Shown here: positions 46,169 to 54,979 of the stretch, in pieces
Position numbering within the stretch: position 1 is the stretch's first letter
Layout of the letters: every line of letters begins with the position of its first letter
Assembly: GCA_964503885.1 (NCBI GenBank)
Contig: CAZDCD010000016.1
Coordinates: 34,477-98,476 of the forward strand
Direction of reading: 5' to 3'
DNA from: CAZDCD01 sp964503885
GTDB lineage: Bacteria > Bacteroidota > Bacteroidia > Bacteroidales > UBA10428
DNA length: 64,000 bases
Translations under genes and position numbers: made by a program
Notes under the pieces: model-generated
Databases searched by the model: none
Told to the model about the DNA's origin: nothing
What the model saw: only the letters and a program-made list of their open reading frames with translations

Positions 46169-47515
46169 ATGAAATACCTTGCACTTTTACAGGAAAATCT
46201 TAAGGTTTCGCTCGGATCGATCAGGGCCAACCTCCTGCGCACCATACTTACCGTGCTGATCATTGCAATAGGTATTATGGCACTGGTAGGAATATTGACT
46301 GCAATACATTCCATCAGGTCCACCATCACCAGGCAGTTTGCCACAATGGGGACCAACACATTTATTATAGAGAGCCGCGGGTATGAGATCAACATCGGAA
46401 ACCAGCGGCAGCGGAAGAAGAATTTTCCGTACATTTCTTACGAGCAGGCAAGGGAATTTAAAGAACGGTTTGATTTTCCGGCAACAGTTTCCATCGAGAC
46501 CCACGCTTCGGGAATGGCCACCATTAAGTACAGAAATACCAAAACAAATCCCAATATCAGCGTAATGGGTGCCGATGAGAATTATCTCTTTACTGCAGGA
46601 TACAGCTTGCTACGGGGAAGAAATTTCAGCATTAGTGATATTTATGAAGGCAAGAATGTAGCCGTCATTGGTTTTGATCTCGCTGAAAAACTTTTTAAAC
46701 AAATTGGAACTGCTTCATGTAAGAAATCAATCTTGTATGCTTCATACCTCAATACAATACCCATTCCGAGACGGATGAAATTTGATTGCAACAGGGTAAA
46801 TGATATGCAACAGATCCTGAATGAAATGATCACTGTAGGTGACGCGAAGTTCAGGGTAATTGGCATCCTTGAAAAGAAGGGATCAAGTTTCAGTAGCAGC
46901 GATAATCTTTGCATTTTGCCATACACCAATGTCAGGCAAAGTTTTCCGGTACCAAACCGCAACTATACCATCAGTGTGAGTCCAAATACGCTTGAACTGT
47001 ACGATCCCGCAATGGGATATGCAGAAGGATTGTTCAGGATCGTAAGGAACCTTGATGTTAAAGATGAATCCGACTTCAACTTGCTCAGCAGTGATTTCCT
47101 GTCAAAGATCCTCAATAATTTGTTATACAAAATACTCTTTGCCACAACAATTATAGGGTTTATTACGTTATTTGGTGCAGCAATAGGACTTATGAACATT
47201 ATGCTTGTGGCAGTGAACGAAAGAACGCGTGAAATAGGTATTCGTAAAGCCATTGGCGCACGAAACAACCTGATCAGACAACAGTTTTTATTTGAGACAA
47301 TTCTCATCTGCCAAATAGGGGGCATTGTTGGTATTATTTTAGGAATATTCATTGGAAATATTGTATCTTTAATTTTTAAATCGGCATTTGTAATACCCTG
47401 GGCATGGATATTGGGGGGTGTTGCATTATGTTTTGTCGTCGGACTTATATCGGGAATGTATCCGGCTATTAAAGCATCCAAACTCGATCCGATAGTTGCG
47501 TTGCACTACGAATAA
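46169..47515 (+). CDS. MacB/FtsX-like ABC transporter permease
   Basis: A 448-aa permease with the MacB architecture: a helix at about 21-45 (NLLRTILTVLIIAIGIMALVGIL), a large periplasmic MacB_PCD domain (about 50-320), and three helices at the C-terminus (about 325-350, 385-405, 412-432) with the coupling motif NERTREIGIRKAIGA. MacB-type transporters do not move substrate across the inner membrane but drive periplasmic or lipoprotein release. No ATPase or membrane-fusion gene is adjacent, so it must borrow an ATPase from elsewhere. It follows the DUF4349 gene by 30 bases and precedes siaC by 18 bases. Confidence 0.9.
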   Translation: MKYLALLQENLKVSLGSIRANLLRTILTVLIIAIGIMALVGILTAIHSIRSTITRQFATMGTNTFIIESRGYEINIGNQRQRKKNFPYISYEQAREFKERFDFPATVSIETHASGMATIKYRNTKTNPNISVMGADENYLFTAGYSLLRGRNFSISDIYEGKNVAVIGFDLAEKLFKQIGTASCKKSILYASYLNTIPIPRRMKFDCNRVNDMQQILNEMITVGDAKFRVIGILEKKGSSFSSSDNLCILPYTNVRQSFPVPNRNYTISVSPNTLELYDPAMGYAEGLFRIVRNLDVKDESDFNLLSSDFLSKILNNLLYKILFATTIIGFITLFGAAIGLMNIMLVAVNERTREIGIRKAIGARNNLIRQQFLFETILICQIGGIVGIILGIFIGNIVSLIFKSAFVIPWAWILGGVALCFVVGLISGMYPAIKASKLDPIVALHYE

Positions 47516-47533
47516 AGTAAACTGGTCTATAAT

Positions 47534-47911
47534 ATGGTAGAATTAATTGTTGAGAAAACGAATAACACGCCATCCATACATTTTAATCCCGAAACGGGAT
47601 TCCTGAAGATCGAAGGCAGATCGATACCGGAAAATCCCGGTGAATTTTTTGAAACGTTGATCAACTGGATCAAATCATACTATGAAAATCCCGTGCCACT
47701 TACCCGGTGCGATATTAACCTTGAATATGTAAACAGCGGTTCATCGAAGTTTTTGCTGGGGATTTTCAGAATAATCAAGAAGAAACATGAAGAAGGGAAA
47801 AAGAGCGTAATCAACTGGTATTACGAGGAGGACGATGAAGCCATACACAGTCTTGGAGAACATTACAGGTCAACCATAAAAATTCCGTTTAACCTTATTG
47901 AATTTATGTAA
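47534..47911 (+). CDS. siaC: SiaC-family regulatory phosphoprotein (DUF1987)
   Basis: A 125-aa protein of the DUF1987/SiaC family (IHFNPETGFLKIEGRSIPENPGEFF and CDINLEYVNSGSSKFLLGIFR). In Pseudomonas SiaC is switched by phosphorylation at residue 68 and controls a diguanylate cyclase, with the kinase SiaB and phosphatase SiaA as partners. Residue 68 here is a serine (YVNSGSSK), consistent with a phosphosite. No SiaA, SiaB or GGDEF protein lies next to it; instead it follows the MacB-like permease. The name comes from family membership, so the same signalling role is an inference. Confidence 0.85.
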   Translation: MVELIVEKTNNTPSIHFNPETGFLKIEGRSIPENPGEFFETLINWIKSYYENPVPLTRCDINLEYVNSGSSKFLLGIFRIIKKKHEEGKKSVINWYYEEDDEAIHSLGEHYRSTIKIPFNLIEFM

Positions 47912-47921
47912 TTAAAGGAAT

Positions 47922-47957
47922 AAAAAAAAACCTGAAGGTGGCCTTCAGGTTTTTTTT
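47922..47957. terminator. bidirectional terminator between siaC and gapA
   Basis: CCTGAAGG (47931-47938) pairs with CCTTCAGG (47942-47949) around TGG, flanked by nine A residues on the left and eight T residues on the right that extend the stem. It ends transcription of the convergent genes on both strands. Confidence 0.88.
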
Positions 47958-47973
47958 ATTTCAGGATCACCTA

Positions 47974-48981
47974 TTATTTCACTGTGTCCATATAGTTGAT
48001 AAGGTCGACTACTTTATTTGAATAACCCCATTCGTTATCGTACCATGAAACCACTTTTACAAAATTGGCATTCAGCATTATTCCGGCCTTTGCATCGAAT
48101 ATCGATGTACGGGCATCGCCATTGAAATCGCTTGAAACGACTTCGTCTTCGGTATACCCGAGCATGCCTTTTAGTTCACCCTCAGAAGCGGCTTTCATTG
48201 CAGCGCAGATTTCCTCATAACTTGTCGATTTTTCCAGCCTGCATGTCAGATCAACTACTGAAACATTAAGTGTAGGTACGCGAAAAGCCATGCCTGTAAG
48301 TTTGCCTTTGAGTGCAGGGATTACCTTACCGACAGCTTTTGCTGCACCGGTCGAAGAAGGAATAATATTACCGGCTGCTGCACGACCACCACGCCAGTCT
48401 TTCATAGAAGGTCCGTCAACAGTTTTTTGTGTTGCCGTGGTGGAATGAACGGTAGTCATCAATCCTTCAAGGATACCGAACTTATCGTTCAGAACTTTTG
48501 CAAGAGGTGCAAGGCAATTCGTAGTGCACGAAGCATTGGATACCATATTCATATCTTTGGTGTACGATTTGTTGTTCACGCCCATAACAAACATGGGTGT
48601 ATCGTCTTTTGAAGGAGCTGACATGACTATACGCTTGGCTCCTGCTTTCAGATGTGGTTCGGCCTTTTCTTTCGTAAGGAACAATCCTGTGGATTCAACA
48701 ACATATTCAGCACCTACAGCACCCCATTTAAGATTTGCAGGATCTTTTTCTGATGTCACACGTATTGCATGTCCGTTAACAACCAGGTTTCCGTCCCTGA
48801 CATCAATCGATCCCTTAAACTGACCATGAATGGTATCGTATCTTAGCATATATGCCATGTAATTTGCGTCGATAATGTCGTTAATACCCACAACTTCGAT
48901 GTTCGGATTGTTTAGGGAAGCACGGAATACCAGTCTCCCGATTCTGCCAAAACCGTTGATTCCAACTTTTATTTTTGCCAT
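47974..48981 (-). CDS. gapA: glyceraldehyde-3-phosphate dehydrogenase
   Basis: GAPDH oxidises glyceraldehyde-3-phosphate in glycolysis. The 335-aa protein has the NAD fold start KVGINGFGRIGRLVFR, the active site NASCTTNCLAP with catalytic Cys152, the phosphate-binding region WRGGRAAAGNIIPSSTGAAKA, and WYDNEWGYSNKVVDLI at the C-terminus. All are standard for the type I phosphorylating enzyme. It is monocistronic and separated from siaC by a shared terminator. Together with pyk and fba here, it shows an Embden-Meyerhof pathway, though the genes are scattered rather than clustered. Confidence 0.97.
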   Translation of the reverse strand: MAKIKVGINGFGRIGRLVFRASLNNPNIEVVGINDIIDANYMAYMLRYDTIHGQFKGSIDVRDGNLVVNGHAIRVTSEKDPANLKWGAVGAEYVVESTGLFLTKEKAEPHLKAGAKRIVMSAPSKDDTPMFVMGVNNKSYTKDMNMVSNASCTTNCLAPLAKVLNDKFGILEGLMTTVHSTTATQKTVDGPSMKDWRGGRAAAGNIIPSSTGAAKAVGKVIPALKGKLTGMAFRVPTLNVSVVDLTCRLEKSTSYEEICAAMKAASEGELKGMLGYTEDEVVSSDFNGDARTSIFDAKAGIMLNANFVKVVSWYDNEWGYSNKVVDLINYMDTVK

Positions 48982-49132
48982 AATTAATGTATTAAAGATT
49001 AAATTGTTTAACTCGGAAAAAATCGAAGGGCGAAGGTAAAAAAATTATTCAATAAGAGCAACTGCAGCTTCCAAAATAGGGAATGTTTTTAAACACCTGC
49101 TAAGGGACTCATCGAATATTCCGGGGAAGGAT

Positions 49133-49939
49133 TCAGTTTGTCAGAATTTCGTCGATCCCCGTTTTCTTTTGATTGAACCGGGCGTTAACTACTTTTCCAA
49201 ACCTGTAACTCACAAAAAGAGAAATAAAAAAACGGCTGTTATTTTCGGTAGCCATTATGGGCACTTTCTTTATAAAGGCGTCGAAGGTAATTCCACCATC
49301 CAGGGCATGGATCTTTTCATCCTGCTTGCTGAATTCAAACATTATACCCAGCTTTCCGTAAAGGCCGGGAATAAAAGATATTTCATTAAATCCCTTAAAA
49401 TATGATGCTTTGCTTTTAATGGTATATGTCTGCAAATGCTGATTCATGCTGAATTTTTCCACGATCTCTGAGTCGAATGTGGCATCCCCGTTCGCATCAA
49501 TACCGATGATATAATATATGGGCTTTGTTATTCCTACCACCGGCCCGAATGCAAAATACCTCCTGATGGAGACCCCTCCTTTATCTACTTTTCGGAACAT
49601 TTCATTCTGCAACCCGATTCCTAACCGGAAATTATAGAATTCATTCAGCTTTCCGTAGATTATACGCTTTGTGAAGTAATATTGGGTTACCGGGGTTTTA
49701 ACCTCCTTTGGATGTTTAATGGTCACCAGGTCAAAGTCATAAATGGTTTTCCTGAACGCATCCATGCGCCTGGCAAACCTGTAATTAATACCTAAACCGT
49801 TGGAATTTAAAAGGAAGGCAAATGTCTTTTCATTCCTGTAAAATATCTTATCCTGCTCGTCAATTTCACCCTGTGCGATCAGATTTGTACATGAGAATAT
49901 AAGATATACATAAACACCCGTCGCGAATTTTTTCACCAC
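49133..49939 (-). CDS. secreted beta-rich protein, probable outer-membrane barrel
   Basis: A 268-aa protein not matching a family I recognise. It has a signal peptide (cleaved near IAQG, residue 23). The mature part shows alternating hydrophobic strands with many aromatic residues (KTFAFLLNSNGLGINYRFARR, RRYFAFGPVVGITKPIYYIIG, NEISFIPGLYGKLGIMFEF, RFFISLFVSYRFG), the pattern of an outer-membrane beta barrel of the OmpW/PorT size class. The final aromatic strand is followed by a short tail of 20 residues. It is followed upstream on the same strand by two small lipoprotein genes, 69 bases or more away. Confidence 0.6.
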   Translation of the reverse strand: MVKKFATGVYVYLIFSCTNLIAQGEIDEQDKIFYRNEKTFAFLLNSNGLGINYRFARRMDAFRKTIYDFDLVTIKHPKEVKTPVTQYYFTKRIIYGKLNEFYNFRLGIGLQNEMFRKVDKGGVSIRRYFAFGPVVGITKPIYYIIGIDANGDATFDSEIVEKFSMNQHLQTYTIKSKASYFKGFNEISFIPGLYGKLGIMFEFSKQDEKIHALDGGITFDAFIKKVPIMATENNSRFFISLFVSYRFGKVVNARFNQKKTGIDEILTN

Positions 49940-50008
49940 AACAAATCATCATTAATTTATGCCTCTACAAAGACAAAAACAGTCAATCAATAGTTGGTTT
50001 TACAACTA

Positions 50009-50140
50009 TTAACCATTCATACCACCGGATTGTTCAGTGTCGTTGGAACTGTATGCTGGACAAGTTTTACTTGCACCGCATGATACCGAAAGGATAGCTA
50101 GAAACACTACAATAGCAATAGCTGTGAAAACCTTTTTCAT
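50009..50140 (-). CDS. 43-aa lipoprotein with CPAY motif (copy 2)
   Basis: A short gene with a full type II signal peptide: MKKVFTAIAIVVFLAILSVS then Cys21. The mature peptide is only 23 residues and contains CGASKTCPAYSSN, ending SGGMNG. It is a paralogue of the next small gene upstream (50215-50343): both share MKK start, lipobox Cys, four residues, then Cys-Pro-Ala-Tyr, one residue, Ser-Asn. The start is fixed by the signal peptide and by its own promoter (TTTG-N19-TATTTTTA at 50210-50180). It is too short to appear in most automatic gene lists. The function is unknown. Confidence 0.75.
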   Translation of the reverse strand: MKKVFTAIAIVVFLAILSVSCGASKTCPAYSSNDTEQSGGMNG

Positions 50141-50179
50141 GTTTAATGAATTAATTTGACCATCAGTCTGAGATTCAGG

Positions 50180-50210
50180 TAAAAATAGCTAAAAAATTCA
50201 ATTTAGCAAA
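50180..50210 (-). promoter_or_regulatory. promoter of the second CPAY lipoprotein gene
   Basis: On the minus strand TTTG (50210-50207), a 19-base spacer and TATTTTTA (50187-50180), one base from the consensus. Transcription would begin near 50173, leaving a leader of about 33 nt before the ATG at 50140. The promoter lies in the 74-base gap between the two small lipoprotein genes. Confidence 0.6.
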
Positions 50211-50214
50211 TCGC

Positions 50215-50343
50215 TCAGTTATTTATTTCTACCTGTTCGGGTTGATTGTTGCTGGCATATGCAGGACAAATATCCTTGCTGCAAGAAGAGAATATTCCGG
50301 CCAGTGCTATAACCACTACTGCAATTACAATTAATTTTTTCAT
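50215..50343 (-). CDS. 42-aa lipoprotein with CPAY motif (copy 1)
   Basis: A short gene with a lipoprotein signal (MKKLIVIAVVVIALAGIFSS then Cys21) and a 22-residue mature peptide, CSKDICPAYASNNQPEQVE and two Asn. The spacing Cys21-x4-Cys26-Pro-Ala-Tyr-x-Ser-Asn is the same as in its neighbour at 50009-50140, so the two are a tandem duplication that has diverged at the C-terminus. The residues after the lipobox suggest an outer-membrane-anchored mini-peptide, perhaps with a Cys pair or metal-binding role. Function unknown. No convincing promoter was found upstream. Confidence 0.75.
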   Translation of the reverse strand: MKKLIVIAVVVIALAGIFSSCSKDICPAYASNNQPEQVEINN

Positions 50344-50555
50344 CACCTTACGTTTTAGTTAGACATTTATTTAATCTACAATGCTGAATAAATTAAGGTT
50401 CAAAGACGGTGTTTATGTTTTGGAAGGCATACTAATGTAATACACTTCATCATTTTATACCAGTAAAACGTCTCATAAGTTTAAAATTGTTTATCAACGT
50501 ATCGTTTTTTTACGGTAAAAATCAATTTGAGATACACCAAACTGTTTTTACGTGG

Positions 50556-51638
50556 TTATAAAATCTCGAATTCAATTCCGATTTCTCCCGCAATTTCTTT
50601 CAGATCATTTGCAATGGCCGGAATTAAACGTATACCCTCTTTTCTTATGCGTTCTTCGCATGCTCTTTCGGGATCACCCGGTATAAGCACTTTGGGTTTG
50701 CCCGGAGCACTTTTTGCATTTCTGAATGTACCAATCCATTCATCCATTTTTTCTTTGAACGTTTCAACAGATTGAAAAGCATCGGCACGCATCGCGCCGA
50801 AGAAATGACCGGTACCCTCTCCTGTTTTTTTATCCAATACCGGAAGGTAAGCTACTGACGGCGGAACAAACGGACCGAAATTGGCACCTGAAAGCACTGC
50901 CGAGAAAATATCCACAATAGCACTCAGGCAATATCCTTTATGACTTCCGTGTTCATAATCGCCGCCAAGGGTTAGCATTGATCCGCCTGATTTCAGTATT
51001 GCAGGATCATCGGATGGATTTCCGTCTTTATCCTGAACATAACCCGGGCGTGTCTTTTCACCCTTTTTCTCAGCCACTGCCAACTTACCCCGGGCAATTG
51101 GAGTTGTTGCAAAATCTGCAATGAATGGTGGCTGTTTTCCTGCCGGGATGGCAACAGCTATCGGATTGGTGCCCAGCAGCCTGCTGACAGAAAAGGTCGG
51201 TGCAACCAGCGGGTTCGCATTGGTAAGGGCAATGCCTATCATATCGTGCTCTAAAGCCATCATGGCATAATATGCAGCAATACCAAAATGGTTTGAACCA
51301 CGTGTGGATACCCACCCGGTCCCTGCACCGGCTGCCTTTTTAATGGCAATTTCCATTGACCTGGCTGCCGCTATCATTCCGATTGCCCCATCTCCGTCAA
51401 CTACTGCCGTGCTTGGAGTTTCATGTACTATTCTTACATCGGGTCGGATGTTAATGCGCTTTGCCTGCCATAACTGGTAATAATCTTTGATCCGTATCAT
51501 CCCGTGAGAGGATAACCCTCTTAATTCGGCCGCGAGGAAAACATCGGCAATAATAGCTGCTTCCTGCGCGCTGCACCCCATTTTCGTAAAAAACCGTTTG
51601 GTAAATCCGAGCAGGTATTCATAAGTGTATGTGCCCAT
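50556..51638 (-). CDS. Ldh family oxidoreductase (malate/L-lactate/sulfolactate dehydrogenase)
   Basis: A 360-aa NAD(P)-dependent dehydrogenase of the type 2 malate/L-lactate family, which is unrelated to the Rossmann-fold LDHs. Hallmarks are LRGLSSHGMIRIKDYY with the catalytic His, VDGDGAIGMIAAARSM, RGSNHFGIAAYYAMMA with Ser-Asn-His, TNANPLVAPTFSVSRLLGTNPIA, and DGGNPS-like loops before KGYCLSAIVDIFSAVLSGA. Members oxidise 2-hydroxyacids such as malate, lactate, sulfolactate or ureidoglycolate; the substrate is not fixed. The frame is open to 51671, but ATG 51638 (MGTYTYEYLLGFT) begins at the conserved helix. Confidence 0.9.
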   Translation of the reverse strand: MGTYTYEYLLGFTKRFFTKMGCSAQEAAIIADVFLAAELRGLSSHGMIRIKDYYQLWQAKRINIRPDVRIVHETPSTAVVDGDGAIGMIAAARSMEIAIKKAAGAGTGWVSTRGSNHFGIAAYYAMMALEHDMIGIALTNANPLVAPTFSVSRLLGTNPIAVAIPAGKQPPFIADFATTPIARGKLAVAEKKGEKTRPGYVQDKDGNPSDDPAILKSGGSMLTLGGDYEHGSHKGYCLSAIVDIFSAVLSGANFGPFVPPSVAYLPVLDKKTGEGTGHFFGAMRADAFQSVETFKEKMDEWIGTFRNAKSAPGKPKVLIPGDPERACEERIRKEGIRLIPAIANDLKEIAGEIGIEFEIL

Positions 51639-51724
51639 GCGGTAAATTGGTTTAATTTTGAAACTTGACAAAAGTATAAAAATTAAACAAATAGAATAAG
51701 GATCACCCTTTAAAGCAACAGGAA

Positions 51725-52465
51725 ATGATCTTGCCGTATAAAGAGGATATAAAATCCAAGAAGGAACAGGTGGTCAATATGTTCGACAATATTGCGCCAA
51801 GGTATGATTTTCTGAATCACCTGCTGTCGGCCGGAATCGACAGGGCATGGAGAAGGAAGGCCGTGCGGATGTTGGGGGATGTGAAGCCAGAGCAGATCAT
51901 TGACATAGCCACAGGCACAGGCGACCTGGCCATTGAAGCATGCCGGCAATTCCCCGATTCAAAAGTGACCGGAATAGATATTGCTGAAAAAATGCTGCAC
52001 ATCGGCAGAAAAAAACTGCTGAAAAAAGATCTTGACCGGCATATAAACCTGATCTGCAGTGATGCCGAACACCTTTCTTTTAAAAACAATACTTTTGACT
52101 CGGCAATCACGGCGTTCGGGATCCGCAACTTTGAAAACCTTTCACTCGGTTTATCTGAAATTTTCAGGGTTCTGAAGCCCGGAGGGAAACTGGTTGTCCT
52201 GGAATTTTCAAGGCCGGCATCATTTCCTTTCAGGTACATCTACGGGATGTATTTTAAAAAAATATTACCGTTTGTAGGACGTTTTTTCTCACACGACCCC
52301 TCCGCTTATAAATACCTTCCGGAATCGGTTACTGCCTTTCCTGAAGGTGAAGACCTGATGAAGATTCTGCGGCAATGTGGTTTTGTCAGGTGTGGCTACA
52401 GTCGGCTGACATTTGGCATTGCTACCTTGTATTTTGCCTATCGAGAGACAATTTCAACGGCCTGA
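51725..52465 (+). CDS. ubiE: demethylmenaquinone methyltransferase
   Basis: UbiE/MenG adds the last methyl group in menaquinone synthesis. The 246-aa class I SAM methyltransferase has the family opening VVNMFDNIAPRYDFLNHLLSAGID, SAM motif I IIDIATGTGDLAIEA, the acidic DIAEKMLHIGR, and GIRNFENLSLGLSEIFRVLKPGGKLVVLEFSRP. In Bacteroidota only menaquinone is made, so this is the menaquinone enzyme. porT follows 121 bases downstream, a neighbourhood conserved in the phylum. Confidence 0.95.
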   Translation: MILPYKEDIKSKKEQVVNMFDNIAPRYDFLNHLLSAGIDRAWRRKAVRMLGDVKPEQIIDIATGTGDLAIEACRQFPDSKVTGIDIAEKMLHIGRKKLLKKDLDRHINLICSDAEHLSFKNNTFDSAITAFGIRNFENLSLGLSEIFRVLKPGGKLVVLEFSRPASFPFRYIYGMYFKKILPFVGRFFSHDPSAYKYLPESVTAFPEGEDLMKILRQCGFVRCGYSRLTFGIATLYFAYRETISTA

Positions 52466-52586
52466 TAATTATAGCATTCATCACATTGCAACTGATAAAA
52501 TCCGTTCACCTCAAACCGGTATTTGAAATTAAAATACTATTTTAGCGGCGTGCTCGTTTTAAAATAAGCTTACAAAATTTACAGAT

Positions 52587-53351
52587 TTGAAAAGTGCATT
52601 TGTTTTTCTTGGTTGCTTGCTGACCATTGCAACACTGGCTCAAAAACCAAAAGTTAAAAACGATCCTGCCCATGATGACAAACCTCTGCATTTTGGTTTC
52701 TCACTTGGCCTGAATAGCATGGATTTTAATATCAGGCAATCAAGAACCGCTGTAGATTCAATGGTTTACACCGATGTGGCACGATTGCAGCCCGGCTTCC
52801 AGGTGCATGCCATATCAAACCTGCGGCTCGGCAAATTTTTTGACCTCCGTTTATTGCCCGGCATTTCATTCGGAGGTGAACGCGAGATCAGTTATCTCAA
52901 CCTCAATAGTGGTGCTGCGATCAACGAGAATGATTCTCCTGTGCGAATTGAATCAAATTTTCTTGAGATGCCGCTATTGCTCAAGTATAAAGCCACACGG
53001 ATAAACAACTTCAGACCTTTTCTGGTAACAGGAGGAAATGTACGGTTTGATCTTGCAGCTAGCAAAAAAACCTGGGGTCGGTCAAGTAAAGACAACAGCC
53101 TGGTTCTGTTGAATGTATTTGATTATTATTACGAGATTGGTTTTGGTGTTGATTTTTACCTTGAATATTTCAAGTTTGCCATAGAATTCAAATATTCAGT
53201 AGGCCTCACCAATGTTCTGAAAACCAGCGTCAGGAAGAAAAGCGGAGGCGAGACATATTATGTCTATCCTCCTGCAGATGACGCCATTTATACGAATGTG
53301 ATCGACAGGCTGAACTCGCGGCTGTTTATGGTTTCCTTTCATTTTGAGTAA
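52587..53351 (+). CDS. porT: PorT-like outer-membrane protein (type IX secretion)
   Basis: A 254-aa outer-membrane beta-barrel protein. It has a signal peptide (cleaved near TLAQ) and strands such as LHFGFSLGLNSMDFNI, QVHAISNLRLGKFFDLRLLPGISFG, NFLEMPLLLKYK and the ending LFMVSFHFE with a terminal aromatic strand, in line with PorT, a component needed for type IX secretion and, in some species, gliding. Position directly after ubiE is the known conserved context. The only possible start is the TTG at 52587, since the next in-frame Met is at residue 45, past the signal peptide. Other T9SS genes are not in this window. Confidence 0.85.
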   Translation: MKSAFVFLGCLLTIATLAQKPKVKNDPAHDDKPLHFGFSLGLNSMDFNIRQSRTAVDSMVYTDVARLQPGFQVHAISNLRLGKFFDLRLLPGISFGGEREISYLNLNSGAAINENDSPVRIESNFLEMPLLLKYKATRINNFRPFLVTGGNVRFDLAASKKTWGRSSKDNSLVLLNVFDYYYEIGFGVDFYLEYFKFAIEFKYSVGLTNVLKTSVRKKSGGETYYVYPPADDAIYTNVIDRLNSRLFMVSFHFE

Positions 53352-53407
53352 AATTGAATTTGTTGCAGTAGCTTTGTGCGCGATATTAAGTGTATAATAA
53401 TTGTATT

Positions 53408-54979
53408 GTGCAGAAAGAGCTTTTACTAGAAGTTACACCACGCGAAGCATCCGGTGAGGATTATCTGAAAAAGTTGGCTGCTAAGAAACTCAGGATCACA
53501 AGCCAGGAAATTCACCGCATCATTATCCTTCGGAAATCAGTCGACGCAAGGCGTCGGGCCATTAAAGTTAACCTTTTGCTGCGGGTATGGCTTAACGAAG
53601 AACCCACCCATCCTGTGCACAGGGTTTTCCGTTATACCGGGGTTACAAAAAGGACAACCGTGATCATCGTGGGTGCCGGTCCGGCAGGATTATTTGCAGC
53701 ACTCAGGCTGATTGAGCTGGGATACAGTCCGCTGATCATCGAAAGGGGAAAGAAAGTGGAGGAACGCAAGACGGACATCGACCTGCTTGAAGGATCGCAC
53801 TTATTGAATCCCGATTCAAATTATTGTTTCGGTGAAGGTGGAGCCGGAACATTTTCCGACGGGAAACTCTATACCCGCTCAAAAAAAAGAGGAGATCACT
53901 TCAAAATACTTGAGATCCTGCACTTTTTCGGAGCCGACCCGTCTATTCTGTACGAGTCTCATCCGCATATCGGCTCTGATAAGCTACCGGTAATTATTGC
54001 TTCCATAAGAAAAGCAATACAGGAGGCCGGAGGCCGTTTTCTTTTCGGTACAAAAGTAAACGATCTGGTTATTGAGAACGGAAAAATTAAAGGGGTGGTC
54101 ACAGCTTCTTCAGATGTTCATAACTGCAAGGCGGTAATTCTTGCTACGGGTCATTCGGCAAGGGATATCTACCATATGCTCCTCAACAGGAATCTGTGCA
54201 TTGAACCGAAACCCTTTGCCATGGGAGTCCGTGTGGAACATCCTCAGGAAATGATCAACCTGATACAATATCACGGGCAAAAAGACGAATACCTGCCTCC
54301 TGCAACATACACACTCGCAGAACAGGCAGAGGGCCGTGGAGTATATTCTTTTTGCATGTGCCCGGGCGGGCAGATCGTACCTTCAGCCACAACTGACGGC
54401 GAAATTGTCGTTAACGGCATGTCAGACTCAACACGAAATTCCTTTTTTGCCAATTCCGGACTGGTGGTTCAGTTGAAACCCGAAGATTATAGCCGGGAGG
54501 AAGGACCCGAAGGACTTGCGGCCCTGATCATACAGGCAACGTTCGAACACACGGCATACAATAGAGTGGGAAAGAATCAGGCTGCACCTGCTCAGCGTAT
54601 TGTCGATTTCATCGGGGGAAAATTATCTGCTTCACTGCCGGATACTTCTTACCGGCCGGGTATTATTTCTTCACCCATGCATGAATGGATGCCGGATTTT
54701 ATTGTTCGGTCGCTGCAGGCAGGAATGAAGCAGATCGATAGGAAGATGAAAGGATTCATCTCCAGGGAAGGCATTATGGTGGGTGTGGAATCACGAACAT
54801 CCTCACCAGTGAAAATTCCCCGTGATATGGCCTCCGGTATGCACGTTCAGGTCGACGGTCTTTTCCCGTGCGGTGAAGGTTCAGGGTATGCCGGAGGCAT
54901 CGTATCCTCTGCAGTCGACGGGGAGCTGACAGCAAACAAGGTAGCATTATACCTCGGCGGCTCTTCTTCTGAATTCTGA
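53408..54979 (+). CDS. FAD-dependent dehydrogenase (COG2509-type)
   Basis: A roughly 523-aa flavoprotein of the uncharacterised COG2509 family. It has an N-terminal ThiS/FAD-unrelated segment of about 80 residues with RRRAIKVNLLLRVW, then the dinucleotide fold TVIIVGAGPAGLFAALRLIELG, GEGGAGTFSDGKLYTR, and a C-terminal FAD-binding end GVESRTSSPVKIPR with FPCGEGSGYAGGIVSSAVDG. Such proteins are widespread, but their reaction is unknown. Possible starts are GTG codons at 53390 and 53408; the second gives MQKELLLEVTPREA, matching the N-termini of relatives. Its 3' end overlaps the opposing methyltransferase gene by 33 bases. Confidence 0.85.
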   Translation: MQKELLLEVTPREASGEDYLKKLAAKKLRITSQEIHRIIILRKSVDARRRAIKVNLLLRVWLNEEPTHPVHRVFRYTGVTKRTTVIIVGAGPAGLFAALRLIELGYSPLIIERGKKVEERKTDIDLLEGSHLLNPDSNYCFGEGGAGTFSDGKLYTRSKKRGDHFKILEILHFFGADPSILYESHPHIGSDKLPVIIASIRKAIQEAGGRFLFGTKVNDLVIENGKIKGVVTASSDVHNCKAVILATGHSARDIYHMLLNRNLCIEPKPFAMGVRVEHPQEMINLIQYHGQKDEYLPPATYTLAEQAEGRGVYSFCMCPGGQIVPSATTDGEIVVNGMSDSTRNSFFANSGLVVQLKPEDYSREEGPEGLAALIIQATFEHTAYNRVGKNQAAPAQRIVDFIGGKLSASLPDTSYRPGIISSPMHEWMPDFIVRSLQAGMKQIDRKMKGFISREGIMVGVESRTSSPVKIPRDMASGMHVQVDGLFPCGEGSGYAGGIVSSAVDGELTANKVALYLGGSSSEF

